This document shows positions 8,789 through 16,197 of a DNA stretch of 64,000 nucleotides, piece after piece. The notes beneath the pieces were generated by a model. It was not told the origin of the DNA and did not search any database. It worked only from the letters and a program-made list of their open reading frames with translations. The position numbers were made by a program, and so were the translations under genes. Source of the stretch: Pseudomonas farris. Lineage in GTDB: Bacteria > Pseudomonadota > Gammaproteobacteria > Pseudomonadales > Pseudomonadaceae. The stretch spans positions 244,526-308,525 of the forward strand of contig NZ_JAHSTV010000010.1 in assembly GCF_019145235.1 (NCBI RefSeq). The letters run 5' to 3'. The first letter of the stretch is position 1; every line of letters starts with the position of its first letter.

Positions 8789-10338
8789 GGAAGATCCCTA
8801 GGCGCTGCTTCGTTGAGCAACGCATCACGTTTTTGGTAGCCGGCGAAAGCGGCGGCAAGCAAATCATCCTGGGTCCAGCTGTCACGCTCGAAAGTGTCGA
8901 TCAGACGCCCTGCCGACAGCACACCGATGCGATCGCAGATCAGCATCAGTTCGCGCAGGTCGCTGGACACCACTACCAGCGCCTTACCCTGACGGGTCAA
9001 CTCACCGAGTAATGCGTAGATATCGAACTTGGCGCCGACGTCGATGCCCCGGGTCGGCTCATCGAACAGCATCACCGTGCAATCGCGCTCGAGCCAACGG
9101 CCGATCACGACTTTCTGCTGATTGCCGCCGGACAATTCCGAGACCAATTGCGTCGGGCTGGAACTGCGAATCCGCATGGCGTTGATCTGACGCTGGGCCA
9201 GAGACATCTCGTCACCGTTATTGACGAAGCCACCGCTGGAAATCACCGGCATATTGCCCAAGGCAATGTTGGCGCTGATTGATTGCGTCAGCAGCAGGCC
9301 TTCGCCTTTACGGTCTTCGGTGATCAGCGCGATGCCGTGACCGACCGCGTCGGCCGGCGAACGAATATTCACCACCTGAGCCGACGCCCCCAGCGCGACG
9401 GTGCCGCTGTCGGCTGTATCCGCGCCGAAGATCAGGCGCAGTAACTCGGTGCGCCCTGCCCCGATCAAACCGGAAATCCCGAAAATTTCGCCGGCGCGCA
9501 CCTGGAAGGACACATCGCGAACCTTATCGGAACGAGTCAGTCCTTTGACCGTCAAGGCCGGCGCGCCGATCTTGCGCGGCCCCATGTCGATGTGCTCACC
9601 CAATTCACGGCCGACCATCAGGGTGACCAGTTGCTCGCTGTTGTAATTGGCCATCGGCTCGACACAGACCAGGTTGCCGTCGCGCAATACCGCAATGCGC
9701 TGGGCCACCCTTGCCAGTTCTTCGAGGCGGTGGGAAATGTAGATGATCGACACGCCACGCGCCTGCAGACGAGTGATCTGCTCGAACAGCATTTCGACTT
9801 CACGGGCCGTCAGCATCGCTGTCGGCTCGTCGAGGATCAGCACGTGGCAATCGCCGATCAGGTTGCGGGCGATCTCCACCATCTGCTGATGGCCGATACC
9901 CAGTTCGCCAACCAACGTATCTGGATCAATGGCGTCCAATCCGACCTGAGCCATGGCCTCGATCGCCGCCTTGCGCAATTGCTTGCGGCTGATCCAGCCA
10001 CCGTGGCTGGGCAGGTTGTCGAGAAACAGGTTTTCCGCCACCGACAACGTCGGCAACAGATTGAGTTCTTGCATGACCATGCGGATGCCCAGCTCTTCGG
10101 CCTGGCTTCGGCTGCCGGGACGGTAATCCTGCCCCTGGAATTGCATCTGGCCGGTGGTCGGCGTGACCAGTCCGCCAATGATTTTCGACAGCGTGCTTTT
10201 ACCGGCGCCGTTCTCGCCGGTCAGCGCCAGCACTTCGCCGCGCATCAGCGTCAGGTCGATACCAGTGAGGACGGGTTGTGCATAGGTCTTACCGATACCG
10301 CTGACCGAGAGGACAGCGTTCGGGGCGCAAACTGACAT
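8785..10338 (-). CDS. rbsA: Ribose ABC transporter ATP-binding protein
   Basis: 517 residues with two tandem ABC domains, as usual for sugar importers of the CUT2 class. The first has Walker A GENGAGKST and Walker B LILDEPTAML. The second has a degenerate Walker A region (GLIGAGRTELL), a signature SGGNQQKVVIGRWL and Walker B MLFDEPTRGIDVGAK. It powers ribose uptake with RbsC and RbsB. It lies directly between rbsB and rbsC. Confidence 0.97.
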   Translation of the reverse strand: MSVCAPNAVLSVSGIGKTYAQPVLTGIDLTLMRGEVLALTGENGAGKSTLSKIIGGLVTPTTGQMQFQGQDYRPGSRSQAEELGIRMVMQELNLLPTLSVAENLFLDNLPSHGGWISRKQLRKAAIEAMAQVGLDAIDPDTLVGELGIGHQQMVEIARNLIGDCHVLILDEPTAMLTAREVEMLFEQITRLQARGVSIIYISHRLEELARVAQRIAVLRDGNLVCVEPMANYNSEQLVTLMVGRELGEHIDMGPRKIGAPALTVKGLTRSDKVRDVSFQVRAGEIFGISGLIGAGRTELLRLIFGADTADSGTVALGASAQVVNIRSPADAVGHGIALITEDRKGEGLLLTQSISANIALGNMPVISSGGFVNNGDEMSLAQRQINAMRIRSSSPTQLVSELSGGNQQKVVIGRWLERDCTVMLFDEPTRGIDVGAKFDIYALLGELTRQGKALVVVSSDLRELMLICDRIGVLSAGRLIDTFERDSWTQDDLLAAAFAGYQKRDALLNEAAPRDLP

Positions 10339-10394
10339 AAAAACTCTCCATGTGCTCGCCCCAAGAGGCGAGCACCGTTGTGTCGCCAGAAGGA

Positions 10395-11351
10395 CTACTT
10401 GGTAACCAGCTCTACCGGAGTTTCGATGACGCCGTTGACGCCGCTATCGACTGTCTCGCCTTTGATGATTTTCAGCGCCGTCTCGATGCCGAACACCGCT
10501 TGCCGGGCAGCAAACTGGTCGGCGGTGGCCAGGACGCGGCCATCCTTGAGCATTGGCTTGATGGCGTTGATGTTGTCGTAACCAACCACTTGCACCTTGC
10601 CGGCCTTGCCCGCCGCGCGTACGGCAGATACTGCGCCAACCGCCATGCTGTCGTTGCCGGCCAACAGGGCCTTGATGTTCGGGTATTCGCTGAGCATCGA
10701 CGAGGCAACCTTGCCGCCCTTGTCGATTTCCCAATCACCGGACTGCAGGGACACGACTTTGATCTGCGCCGCTTCCATCGCATCCTTGAAGCCTGCCGTG
10801 CGCTGCTGGGCATTGGTGGTAGTGGAAACGCCTTCGATGATGCCGACTTCGTCACCGGCCTTCAGCTGCTTGGCCAGGTACTCACCCACCAGACGCGCGC
10901 CTTTGCGGTTATCCGGGCCTACGAACGGAACGGTGATGTTTTTGCTTTTGACCACGGCCGGGTCCAGCTGGTTATCGATGTTGATCACGGTGATGCCGGC
11001 ATCGACTGCTTTCTTGATGACCGGAACCATGGCCTTGGAATCTGCCGGAGCGATGACCAATGCATTGACCTTGGACAAAATCATTTGCTCGACGATGCGC
11101 GTCTGGCCGGCCGTGTCCGTTTCGTCCTTGATGCCGTTGGAGATCAGCTCGAAGTCGCCGGAGTGGTCTTTCTGGTAAGCCTTGGCGCCGTCTTCCATGG
11201 TCAGGAAGAATTCGTTGGCCAGGGATTTCATGACCAGCGCGACTTTAGGTTTTTCAGGGGTTTCGGCGAAAGCCGAAGAGACGGGCAAAGCGGCAGATGC
11301 CGCAGCCAGCATTGCGACAGCGAGAAGACGTCCAGCGAATGGCAGCTTCAT
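10395..11351 (-). CDS. rbsB: Periplasmic ribose-binding protein
   Basis: 318-residue substrate-binding protein of the peripla_BP_4 type. A signal peptide (MKLPFAGRLLAVAMLAAASAALPVSSAFA) directs it to the periplasm. The mature start KPKVALVMKSLANEFFLTMEDGA and the segment ALLAGNDSMAVGAVSAVRAAG fit RbsB. It is the first gene of the operon and, as in other ABC operons, is probably made in excess over the membrane parts. The 56-base gap to rbsA has no clear attenuator. Confidence 0.95.
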   Translation of the reverse strand: MKLPFAGRLLAVAMLAAASAALPVSSAFAETPEKPKVALVMKSLANEFFLTMEDGAKAYQKDHSGDFELISNGIKDETDTAGQTRIVEQMILSKVNALVIAPADSKAMVPVIKKAVDAGITVINIDNQLDPAVVKSKNITVPFVGPDNRKGARLVGEYLAKQLKAGDEVGIIEGVSTTTNAQQRTAGFKDAMEAAQIKVVSLQSGDWEIDKGGKVASSMLSEYPNIKALLAGNDSMAVGAVSAVRAAGKAGKVQVVGYDNINAIKPMLKDGRVLATADQFAARQAVFGIETALKIIKGETVDSGVNGVIETPVELVTK

Positions 11352-11435
11352 GGGTTCACTCCGATCTTATGATTATTCTGAGCAACGCTTGCGCTAGACC
11401 CTGCCCTTACGGGATAAAGCCATCAAGGGCGACCG

Positions 11436-11449
11436 CGCAAACGTTTGCG
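11436..11449. promoter_or_regulatory. LacI-type operator of the rbs operon
   Basis: CGCAAACGTTTGCG is a perfect 14-bp palindrome with the central CG of LacI/GalR-family sites. It sits just downstream of the rbsB -10 box, where bound RbsR would block transcription. A poorer match (GCAA CGC TTGC) is at 11382-11392, closer to rbsB. Confidence 0.85.
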
Positions 11450-11457
11450 TAGACCGA

Positions 11458-11486
11458 ACTATGCGAACCCTGTCGAAATTTGTCAA
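11458..11486 (-). promoter_or_regulatory. Sigma-70 promoter of the rbs operon
   Basis: On the minus strand a perfect -35 TTGACA (11486-11481), a 17-base spacer and a -10 CATAGT (11463-11458). The operator begins nine bases after it, and rbsB starts about 107 bases further on. Confidence 0.8.
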
Positions 11487-11530
11487 CGACCTGTTTTGTG
11501 TCTCGATTGGCAAAAGCCAACCCTTTTGCA

Positions 11531-11983
11531 TCACGCCGTGGTGCTGACCAGATTGCCACTGCTGGAACCCTTGGCCAGCTCTTTGACCAGATTGCCTGTC
11601 ACTTGCGCGAGCGCACCGCTGGTATCGGCGATTTGCCCCTGAATCGACATGACAGCGGTGGCTTTGGCTTCCGGAGTCGGATAATTCGCTGCCTGAGCGG
11701 CCGCCAGTTGTTGCTGCTGTTCGCGCAATTGCTGCTGCAGTTCCTGCATGCGTTTGAGCAGTACCTGCACCGCAATACTTTGACTGCTGCTTTTTTCGGA
11801 TTTGCTTTCGCCCTGAGTCTGCGCAGCGCCACCGGTTCTGACCTGGTTGTCGCTCCCCTCCTCTTCGCCCAGCGCTTGGGCCGAGGCGTCGGACGTCGCT
11901 TCACTCAAGGCATTGATGGTCGCCGGGGACTTGCCCGCGATAGTGATTGCGGCTGCATTTGGAAAACCGACAGTAAACGACAT
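11531..11983 (-). CDS. Coiled-coil protein, possibly FlxA-like, function unknown
   Basis: 150 residues with no signal peptide. The middle (about 75-110) is a Gln/Leu-rich coiled coil (VQVLLKRMQELQQQLREQQ...), flanked by Ser/Ala/Gly-rich, probably disordered ends. The pattern resembles the short FlxA-like proteins of Pseudomonas, but no diagnostic motif can be seen. The start follows an AGGAGTTC and gives MSFTVGFPNAAAITIAGKS. It stands alone on the minus strand, next to the divergent asparaginase gene. Confidence 0.7.
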   Translation of the reverse strand: MSFTVGFPNAAAITIAGKSPATINALSEATSDASAQALGEEEGSDNQVRTGGAAQTQGESKSEKSSSQSIAVQVLLKRMQELQQQLREQQQQLAAAQAANYPTPEAKATAVMSIQGQIADTSGALAQVTGNLVKELAKGSSSGNLVSTTA

Positions 11984-12082
11984 GTGAACTCCTGGAAAAG
12001 ATCCCTTTAAAGGAGCATCGACCTGCGCCAGGGTTTCTTTAGCACTGATTTCAGATTTTGCAAGGCGACTTTCTCAATGAAG

Positions 12083-12096
12083 GTCGGAGAGCCGAA
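12083..12096. promoter_or_regulatory. AauR-like activator site 1
   Basis: GTCGG-AGAG-CCGAA matches the published Pseudomonas AauR box TTCGG-N4-CCGAA at all but one position. It lies about 118 bases upstream of the sigma-54-like -12 element of ansB, a usual distance for an enhancer-binding protein. Confidence 0.6.
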
Positions 12097-12113
12097 CGTA
12101 AAAGCTGCACATG

Positions 12114-12127
12114 TTCGGAAACCCGGA
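12114..12127. promoter_or_regulatory. AauR-like activator site 2
   Basis: TTCGG-AAAC-CCGGA, again one mismatch to TTCGG-N4-CCGAA. Its spacing from site 1 is 31 bases, about three helical turns, so two dimers could bind on one face. Confidence 0.6.
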
Positions 12128-12213
12128 CGACCAAGTCCGAATACTTTTCCAGACGTTTCAATAATTCATATAAGAATCATCAGGTTAAAAGATCTTATTG
12201 TTGATTATCAGGC

Positions 12214-12229
12214 TGGTACAGATCCTGCT
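12214..12229 (+). promoter_or_regulatory. Sigma-54 (-24/-12) promoter of ansB
   Basis: TGGTAC-AGATC-CTGCT has the invariant GG and GC ten bases apart, with most of the TGGCAC-N5-TTGCW consensus. It is about 90 bases before the ansB start and downstream of two AauR-like boxes. Confidence 0.65.
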
Positions 12230-12319
12230 CTTCTCCTACACCCCCAGCGTTCAGATCTGCTTGGGGCCGTGTCTAGATGAACCTGCATCCGCAACGTTTC
12301 ACTACGAGAGAAAACAATA

Positions 12320-13408
12320 ATGAAATCTGCCTTCAACACTTTTATTCCGGGCGCTTTGGCCCTCCTGCTACTCCTTCCGTCCGCCCTTCAGGCAAAAGAA
12401 GTCGAAACTCAACAGAAACTGGCGAACGTGGTGATACTGGCCACCGGCGGCACCATTGCTGGCGCGGGAGCCAGTGCTGCGAACAGCGCCACCTATCAAG
12501 CGGCAAAAGTCGGTATCGAACAGTTGATCGCAGGGGTTCCGGAACTGAGCCAATTGGCCAACGTTCGCGGCGAACAGGTCATGCAGATCGCGTCCGAAAG
12601 CATCACCAACGACAACCTGCTGCAACTGGGTCGTCGGGTGGCTGAGTTGGCCGACAGCAATGATGTCGATGGCATTGTCATCACCCACGGCACCGACACG
12701 CTGGAAGAAACCGCTTACTTCCTCAACCTGGTAGAAAAAACCGACAAGCCGATCATCGTCGTCGGCTCCATGCGCCCAGGCACCGCCATGTCGGCCGACG
12801 GCATGCTGAACCTGTACAACGCTGTCGCCGTGGCCAGCAGCAAAGACGCGCGCGGCAAAGGCGTACTGGTGACCATGAACGATGAAATTCAGTCGGGTCG
12901 CGACGTCAGCAAAATGATCAACATCAAGACCGAGGCGTTCAAAAGTGCCTGGGGCCCATTGGGGATGGTGGTCGAAGGCAAATCCTACTGGTTCCGTTTG
13001 CCAGCCAAGCGCCACACCATGGATTCGGAATTCGATATCAAGACCATCAAGAGCCTGCCTGACGTCGAAATCGCCTACTCCTACGGCAACGTCAGCGACA
13101 CCGCCTACAAAGCCCTGGCTCAATCAGGCGCAAAAGCCATCATCCATGCCGGCACCGGCAATGGCTCGGTCTCGTCTCGCGTGGTTCCCGCCCTGCAAGC
13201 CCTGCGCAAGGACGGCGTACACATCATTCGTTCTTCCCACGTCAACGCCGGTGGTTTCGTACTGCGTAACGCCGAACAGCCTGACGACAAGTACGACTGG
13301 GTTGTGGCTCACGACCTGAATCCGCAAAAAGCCCGCATCCTGGCCATGGTCGCGTTGACCAAGACCAACGACAGCAAAGAGTTGCAACGGATGTTCTGGG
13401 AATACTGA
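12320..13408 (+). CDS. ansB: Periplasmic glutaminase-asparaginase (type II)
   Basis: 362 residues. Hydrolyses asparagine and glutamine to aspartate or glutamate and ammonia. A signal peptide (LALLLLLPSALQAKE) sends it to the periplasm. The two catalytic threonine motifs are intact: ATGGTIAGAG at about residues 42-51, and IVITHGTDTLEETAYFL at about residues 117-133. The end, LQRMFWEY, is typical of Pseudomonas glutaminase-asparaginase. Upstream sites suggest induction by acidic amino acids through AauR and sigma-54. Confidence 0.97.
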   Translation: MKSAFNTFIPGALALLLLLPSALQAKEVETQQKLANVVILATGGTIAGAGASAANSATYQAAKVGIEQLIAGVPELSQLANVRGEQVMQIASESITNDNLLQLGRRVAELADSNDVDGIVITHGTDTLEETAYFLNLVEKTDKPIIVVGSMRPGTAMSADGMLNLYNAVAVASSKDARGKGVLVTMNDEIQSGRDVSKMINIKTEAFKSAWGPLGMVVEGKSYWFRLPAKRHTMDSEFDIKTIKSLPDVEIAYSYGNVSDTAYKALAQSGAKAIIHAGTGNGSVSSRVVPALQALRKDGVHIIRSSHVNAGGFVLRNAEQPDDKYDWVVAHDLNPQKARILAMVALTKTNDSKELQRMFWEY

Positions 13409-13417
13409 TCCACCCTC

Positions 13418-13475
13418 GCCCGACCTGTTCCGGGTCGGGCACCGCTGTCACCACTCGCCAGCCTTGGTGAGTGGT
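13418..13475 (+). terminator. Hairpins after ansB, possible terminator
   Basis: GCCCGACC / GGTCGGGC (13418-13440) is followed by ACCACTC / GAGTGGT (13450-13475). Neither has a clean T-run, so termination here is likely but not certain. Confidence 0.45.
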
Positions 13476-13588
13476 TCACGACCTTTTCCGATAAAAAAAT
13501 CCCCATCGTCCTACACCAAACGGAAAAAACTACTGTCAGAGGATTTTCTTGAATTTTAAGCAGTTGCGAAAATGCTTACAGTTAAATA

Positions 13589-13604
13589 CTGTATGCACGT
13601 ACAG
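13589..13604. promoter_or_regulatory. LexA (SOS) box
   Basis: CTGTATGCACGTACAG is a full CTGT-N8-ACAG site. It overlaps a -10-like TACTGT (13587-13592), which follows a -35-like TTGCGA (13564-13569) with a 17-base spacer. It lies 19 bases before the DUF1654 start, so LexA would block the DUF1654-endA promoter until DNA damage. Confidence 0.82.
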
Positions 13605-13622
13605 CTTAATAAGGATAATTCC

Positions 13623-13862
13623 GTGGCCACTCCCTCTGCCTCTCCTGACGCCTATGAACGCCTGGGTATGCGCGTTCAGAAAATCATCAATTCCCCCACC
13701 ACCCAGAAAGCCAAAGCTGCGCTGATCTTCCGTCTTCCGGACGAACCCATGGATGAGTGGGAACGCTTGCTCGAAGAAATCGACGAGAACGACAACGTCA
13801 CCCTCGCCCATCGCGACGATGGTGGTGTGCAGATTTTCTGGGTTGTGCCGAAGGAAGATTGA
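13623..13862 (+). CDS. DUF1654 family protein
   Basis: 79 residues matching the Pseudomonas DUF1654 pattern: YERLGMRVQKIINSP, ALIFRLPDEPMDEWERLLEEI, and the terminal GGVQIFWVVPKED. No enzymatic motif is seen. The GTG start is preferred because AAGGAT stands eight bases before it, and upstream in-frame ATGs would put the LexA box inside the gene. It ends four bases before endA. Likely an SOS-induced partner of the nuclease; its biochemical role is not known to me. Confidence 0.85.
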   Translation: MATPSASPDAYERLGMRVQKIINSPTTQKAKAALIFRLPDEPMDEWERLLEEIDENDNVTLAHRDDGGVQIFWVVPKED

Positions 13863-13866
13863 GTCA

Positions 13867-14556
13867 ATGAGTGTCCGCTGGTTTGCTTTACTGCTTCTGT
13901 GCATCACCCTCGGCGCCCAAGCTGGCGCCCCACGCACCTTCAACGAAGCCAAGAAAGTTGCGTGGAAGTTGTACGCGCCGCAATCCACCGAGTTTTATTG
14001 CGGCTGCAAATACACCGGCAACCGTATAGACCTTGCTGCCTGCGGTTATGTGCCGCGTAAAAATGCCAAACGCGCCTCGCGCATAGAGTGGGAGCACATT
14101 GTCCCGGCCTGGCAGATCGGCCATCAGCGCGAATGCTGGCAACAAGGCGGTCGCAAGAACTGCACGCGGTACGATCCGACCTATCAGAAAGCCGAGGCCG
14201 ATCTGCACAATCTGGTGCCAAGCATCGGCGAGGTGAATGGCGATCGCAGCAACTTCAGCTTCGGCTGGCTGCCGGTGCAAACCGGTCAATACGGTTCGTG
14301 CCTGACACAGGTCGACTTCAAGCAGAAGAAGGTCATGCCCCGCCCTTCCATTCGCGGCATGATCGCCCGGACTTACTTCTACATGAGCAAGCAGTACGGC
14401 TTGCGCCTGTCAAAACAGGATCGGCAACTGTATGAAGCCTGGAACAAGACCTATCCGGTACAGGCCTGGGAACGTCAGCGCAACCAGAGCGTGGCGTGCG
14501 TGATGGGGCGCGGCAACGAGTTTGTCGGCCCGGTAGACATGAAAGCCTGCGGCTGA
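13867..14556 (+). CDS. endA: Endonuclease I (periplasmic DNase)
   Basis: 229-residue exported nuclease of the EndA family. The signal peptide is LLLLCITLGAQAGA. The His-Me finger active site is clear in RIEWEHIVPAWQIG (catalytic His), with downstream DLHNLVPSIGEVNGDRSNF. Multiple Cys (FYCGCKY, ECWQQGGRKNC, SVACVMG) suggest disulfides in the periplasm. Four bases after DUF1654 and behind the same LexA box, so it is probably SOS-induced. It would degrade DNA in the periplasm or, after lysis, outside the cell. Confidence 0.95.
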   Translation: MSVRWFALLLLCITLGAQAGAPRTFNEAKKVAWKLYAPQSTEFYCGCKYTGNRIDLAACGYVPRKNAKRASRIEWEHIVPAWQIGHQRECWQQGGRKNCTRYDPTYQKAEADLHNLVPSIGEVNGDRSNFSFGWLPVQTGQYGSCLTQVDFKQKKVMPRPSIRGMIARTYFYMSKQYGLRLSKQDRQLYEAWNKTYPVQAWERQRNQSVACVMGRGNEFVGPVDMKACG

Positions 14557-14571
14557 CCGACCGCTGAAAAC

Positions 14572-14606
14572 ACAAAGGCCTGGGGCATTACACCCCAGGC
14601 CTTTGT
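14572..14606. terminator. Bidirectional terminator between endA and the SPOR lipoprotein
   Basis: ACAAAGGCCTGGGG, a CATTA loop region, then CCCCAGGCCTTTGT, between two convergent genes. Confidence 0.9.
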
Positions 14607-14629
14607 TCGTTTCTAACCGCTGTTTTTGT

Positions 14630-14995
14630 TTATTGAGCCGTCGGATGTTCGACCACCAGCGACTCGATATTCCTTTTCTTTGCCCGGGTAAGCGCTGCCG
14701 TCACCTCAGCTTGCTTAGCTTCTGCCTCGGTTTTCGAATTGAACGGCCCTATCAGGATACGAACCTTTCCGTTCTCCCTGATGACGCTGGAAACGAAGCT
14801 ATGCTCAATCAACCAGCCGCTCAGGTCGCTGACCGCCTGGGGCGTTTCGCCGCGTACCTCGACGTCCCATTGCGGACCGGTTGTCGCCGCGGGTGCGGAA
14901 GCGACTGTCGGTTGCGGCTTTTGCGCGTCAACCCCCTTACCCTCATCGCACCCGGCCAACGTCAATACTGCGATTACCAAGGCCATTTTGCGCAC
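14630..14995 (-). CDS. SPOR-domain lipoprotein
   Basis: 121 residues. A short leader with lipobox LTLAGC makes it an outer- or inner-membrane lipoprotein. The C-terminal part (about 42-118, WDVEVRGETPQAVSDLSGWL ... VRILIGPFNSKTEAEAKQAE) has the SPOR fold pattern that binds denuded peptidoglycan at the division septum. Much shorter than FtsN or DedD, so it is a SPOR module on a lipid anchor rather than a known division protein. Monocistronic. Confidence 0.85.
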   Translation of the reverse strand: MRKMALVIAVLTLAGCDEGKGVDAQKPQPTVASAPAATTGPQWDVEVRGETPQAVSDLSGWLIEHSFVSSVIRENGKVRILIGPFNSKTEAEAKQAEVTAALTRAKKRNIESLVVEHPTAQ

Positions 14996-15243
14996 AACGC
15001 TTCCCTCTGGATGCTGAAAGCGGCGATTTTAACACTCATGGATCCTGTTCGAGCGCCGCAAAATGGGCGCAAAACAACGAGAATGATGGTTGCGGCCTCT
15101 GTATAGTTACGCCTTGGGAATTAATGCAGCATCTGCGCGTCAGAAAGAGGCACCCAAACTGCGAGACTTCGCACTAATCTATACCTATACCGACCTCTGC
15201 ACTGTCCGAATCAGGTGCCCCACAAGCAATCAAGGAGAAAACC

Positions 15244-15438
15244 ATGCTGATACTCACCCGCAAAGTCGGTGAAAGCATAAACATCGGTGACAACATAACG
15301 ATCACCATTCTGGGCGTTAGCGGCCAGCAAGTCAGGATTGGCATCAACGCCCCGAAAGACGTTGCGGTGCATCGCGAAGAAATCTATCAACGCATTCAGG
15401 CCGGCCTGACCGCCCCAGACAAACCGCAAACACCCTGA
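15244..15438 (+). CDS. rsmE: CsrA/RsmA-family translational regulator RsmE
   Basis: 64-residue RNA-binding dimer of the CsrA family. It carries MLILTRKVGESINIGD, the core QQVRIGINAPKDVAVHREEIY with the RNA-contacting Arg, and a longer C-terminal tail (IQAGLTAPDKPQTP) characteristic of RsmE rather than RsmA. It represses translation by masking GGA-containing ribosome sites, and is sequestered by RsmX/Y/Z sRNAs in the Gac cascade. Its own leader has a GGA inside the ribosome site (CAAGGAGAAAACC), fitting autoregulation. Confidence 0.95.
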   Translation: MLILTRKVGESINIGDNITITILGVSGQQVRIGINAPKDVAVHREEIYQRIQAGLTAPDKPQTP

Positions 15439-15629
15439 ATCCTGCAGTGGTCAGTAGCCAGCCCATTCTGCCTCGAATAACGGCTGGCTAAAGATTCAAG
15501 CACCGCATCGCCCTCTGCCCAGCCTCTTTACAATACCGTCGCAACGTGGAGCCGATACTACCGCCCATCTCATGCCATGACTGTCAGACGTTTCGGATTT
15601 GCAGCGAGAAAGAGCTTCCTCCTTCCCGG

Positions 15630-16085
15630 CTAACCAAACGTTACCCCACGCGCCATGCCCGTGGCAGCTACGACCATCAGCACCAACAGCAGCGCTTCGA
15701 TATGACTGATACGGGCAAACAGCGTTGCGCGCCCGGTATCGATAGCCGCCCCACGCCCCAGCGCAATCCGCCATTTGATCAGCGTCACCATCGGCGCAAT
15801 TTCAAGCAACAGGATAAGGACGAAGAGCGTCATTTTGAGATGAAACAGCGGTTGGTGAAGATAGTAATCAGTGCCTTTTTCATATCCGCCAAAGGCTCGC
15901 ATCCCACCCGTGATCAAGAGAATGACTGCAGAGATCCCCCACAGATTATCCGCCACCAAAACGCTGCGCGCCTCTCCTGCACCGGCAGTCAGACGACGTA
16001 AAGCCGTGCCGCGAGTCAGTACCGCCCAGAAGCCCAGCGCAAAGGCCAACAGGTGAATCGCCGCCAGAAACCAGTGAGCCAGCAT
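15630..16085 (-). CDS. DUF2214 family membrane protein
   Basis: 151 residues with four predicted membrane segments: AHWFLAAIHLLAFALGFWAVL, LWGISAVILLITGGM, LFHLKMTLFVLILLLEIAPMV and ISHIEALLLVLMVVAATGMA. The His residues at the start of helices are typical of DUF2214. Function unknown. The start is the ATG seven bases after AAGGAG (MLAHWFL); two further upstream starts have worse spacing. It diverges from the MFS permease at 16198. Confidence 0.85.
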   Translation of the reverse strand: MLAHWFLAAIHLLAFALGFWAVLTRGTALRRLTAGAGEARSVLVADNLWGISAVILLITGGMRAFGGYEKGTDYYLHQPLFHLKMTLFVLILLLEIAPMVTLIKWRIALGRGAAIDTGRATLFARISHIEALLLVLMVVAATGMARGVTFG

Positions 16086-16197
16086 CGACATACTCCTTAT
16101 AGACGAAGTTGAAATAGCCCTACAGTAGTAGTTCATCGGCGGAGATTTGCCCACGCACGCGGCCCCGCTTATACATCGCCATCGACATGGAGTCACT

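Larger units (their letters stand above)
11984..12319. other. Intergenic control region between the coiled-coil gene and ansB
   Basis: 336 bases with no gene. The right half holds two AauR-like inverted repeats and a sigma-54-type promoter, described separately. The left part has the start region of the minus-strand gene. Confidence 0.6.

Noticed and set aside
9592..10335. 247-codon frame antisense to rbsA
   Set aside because: Shadow of a well-defined ABC gene.
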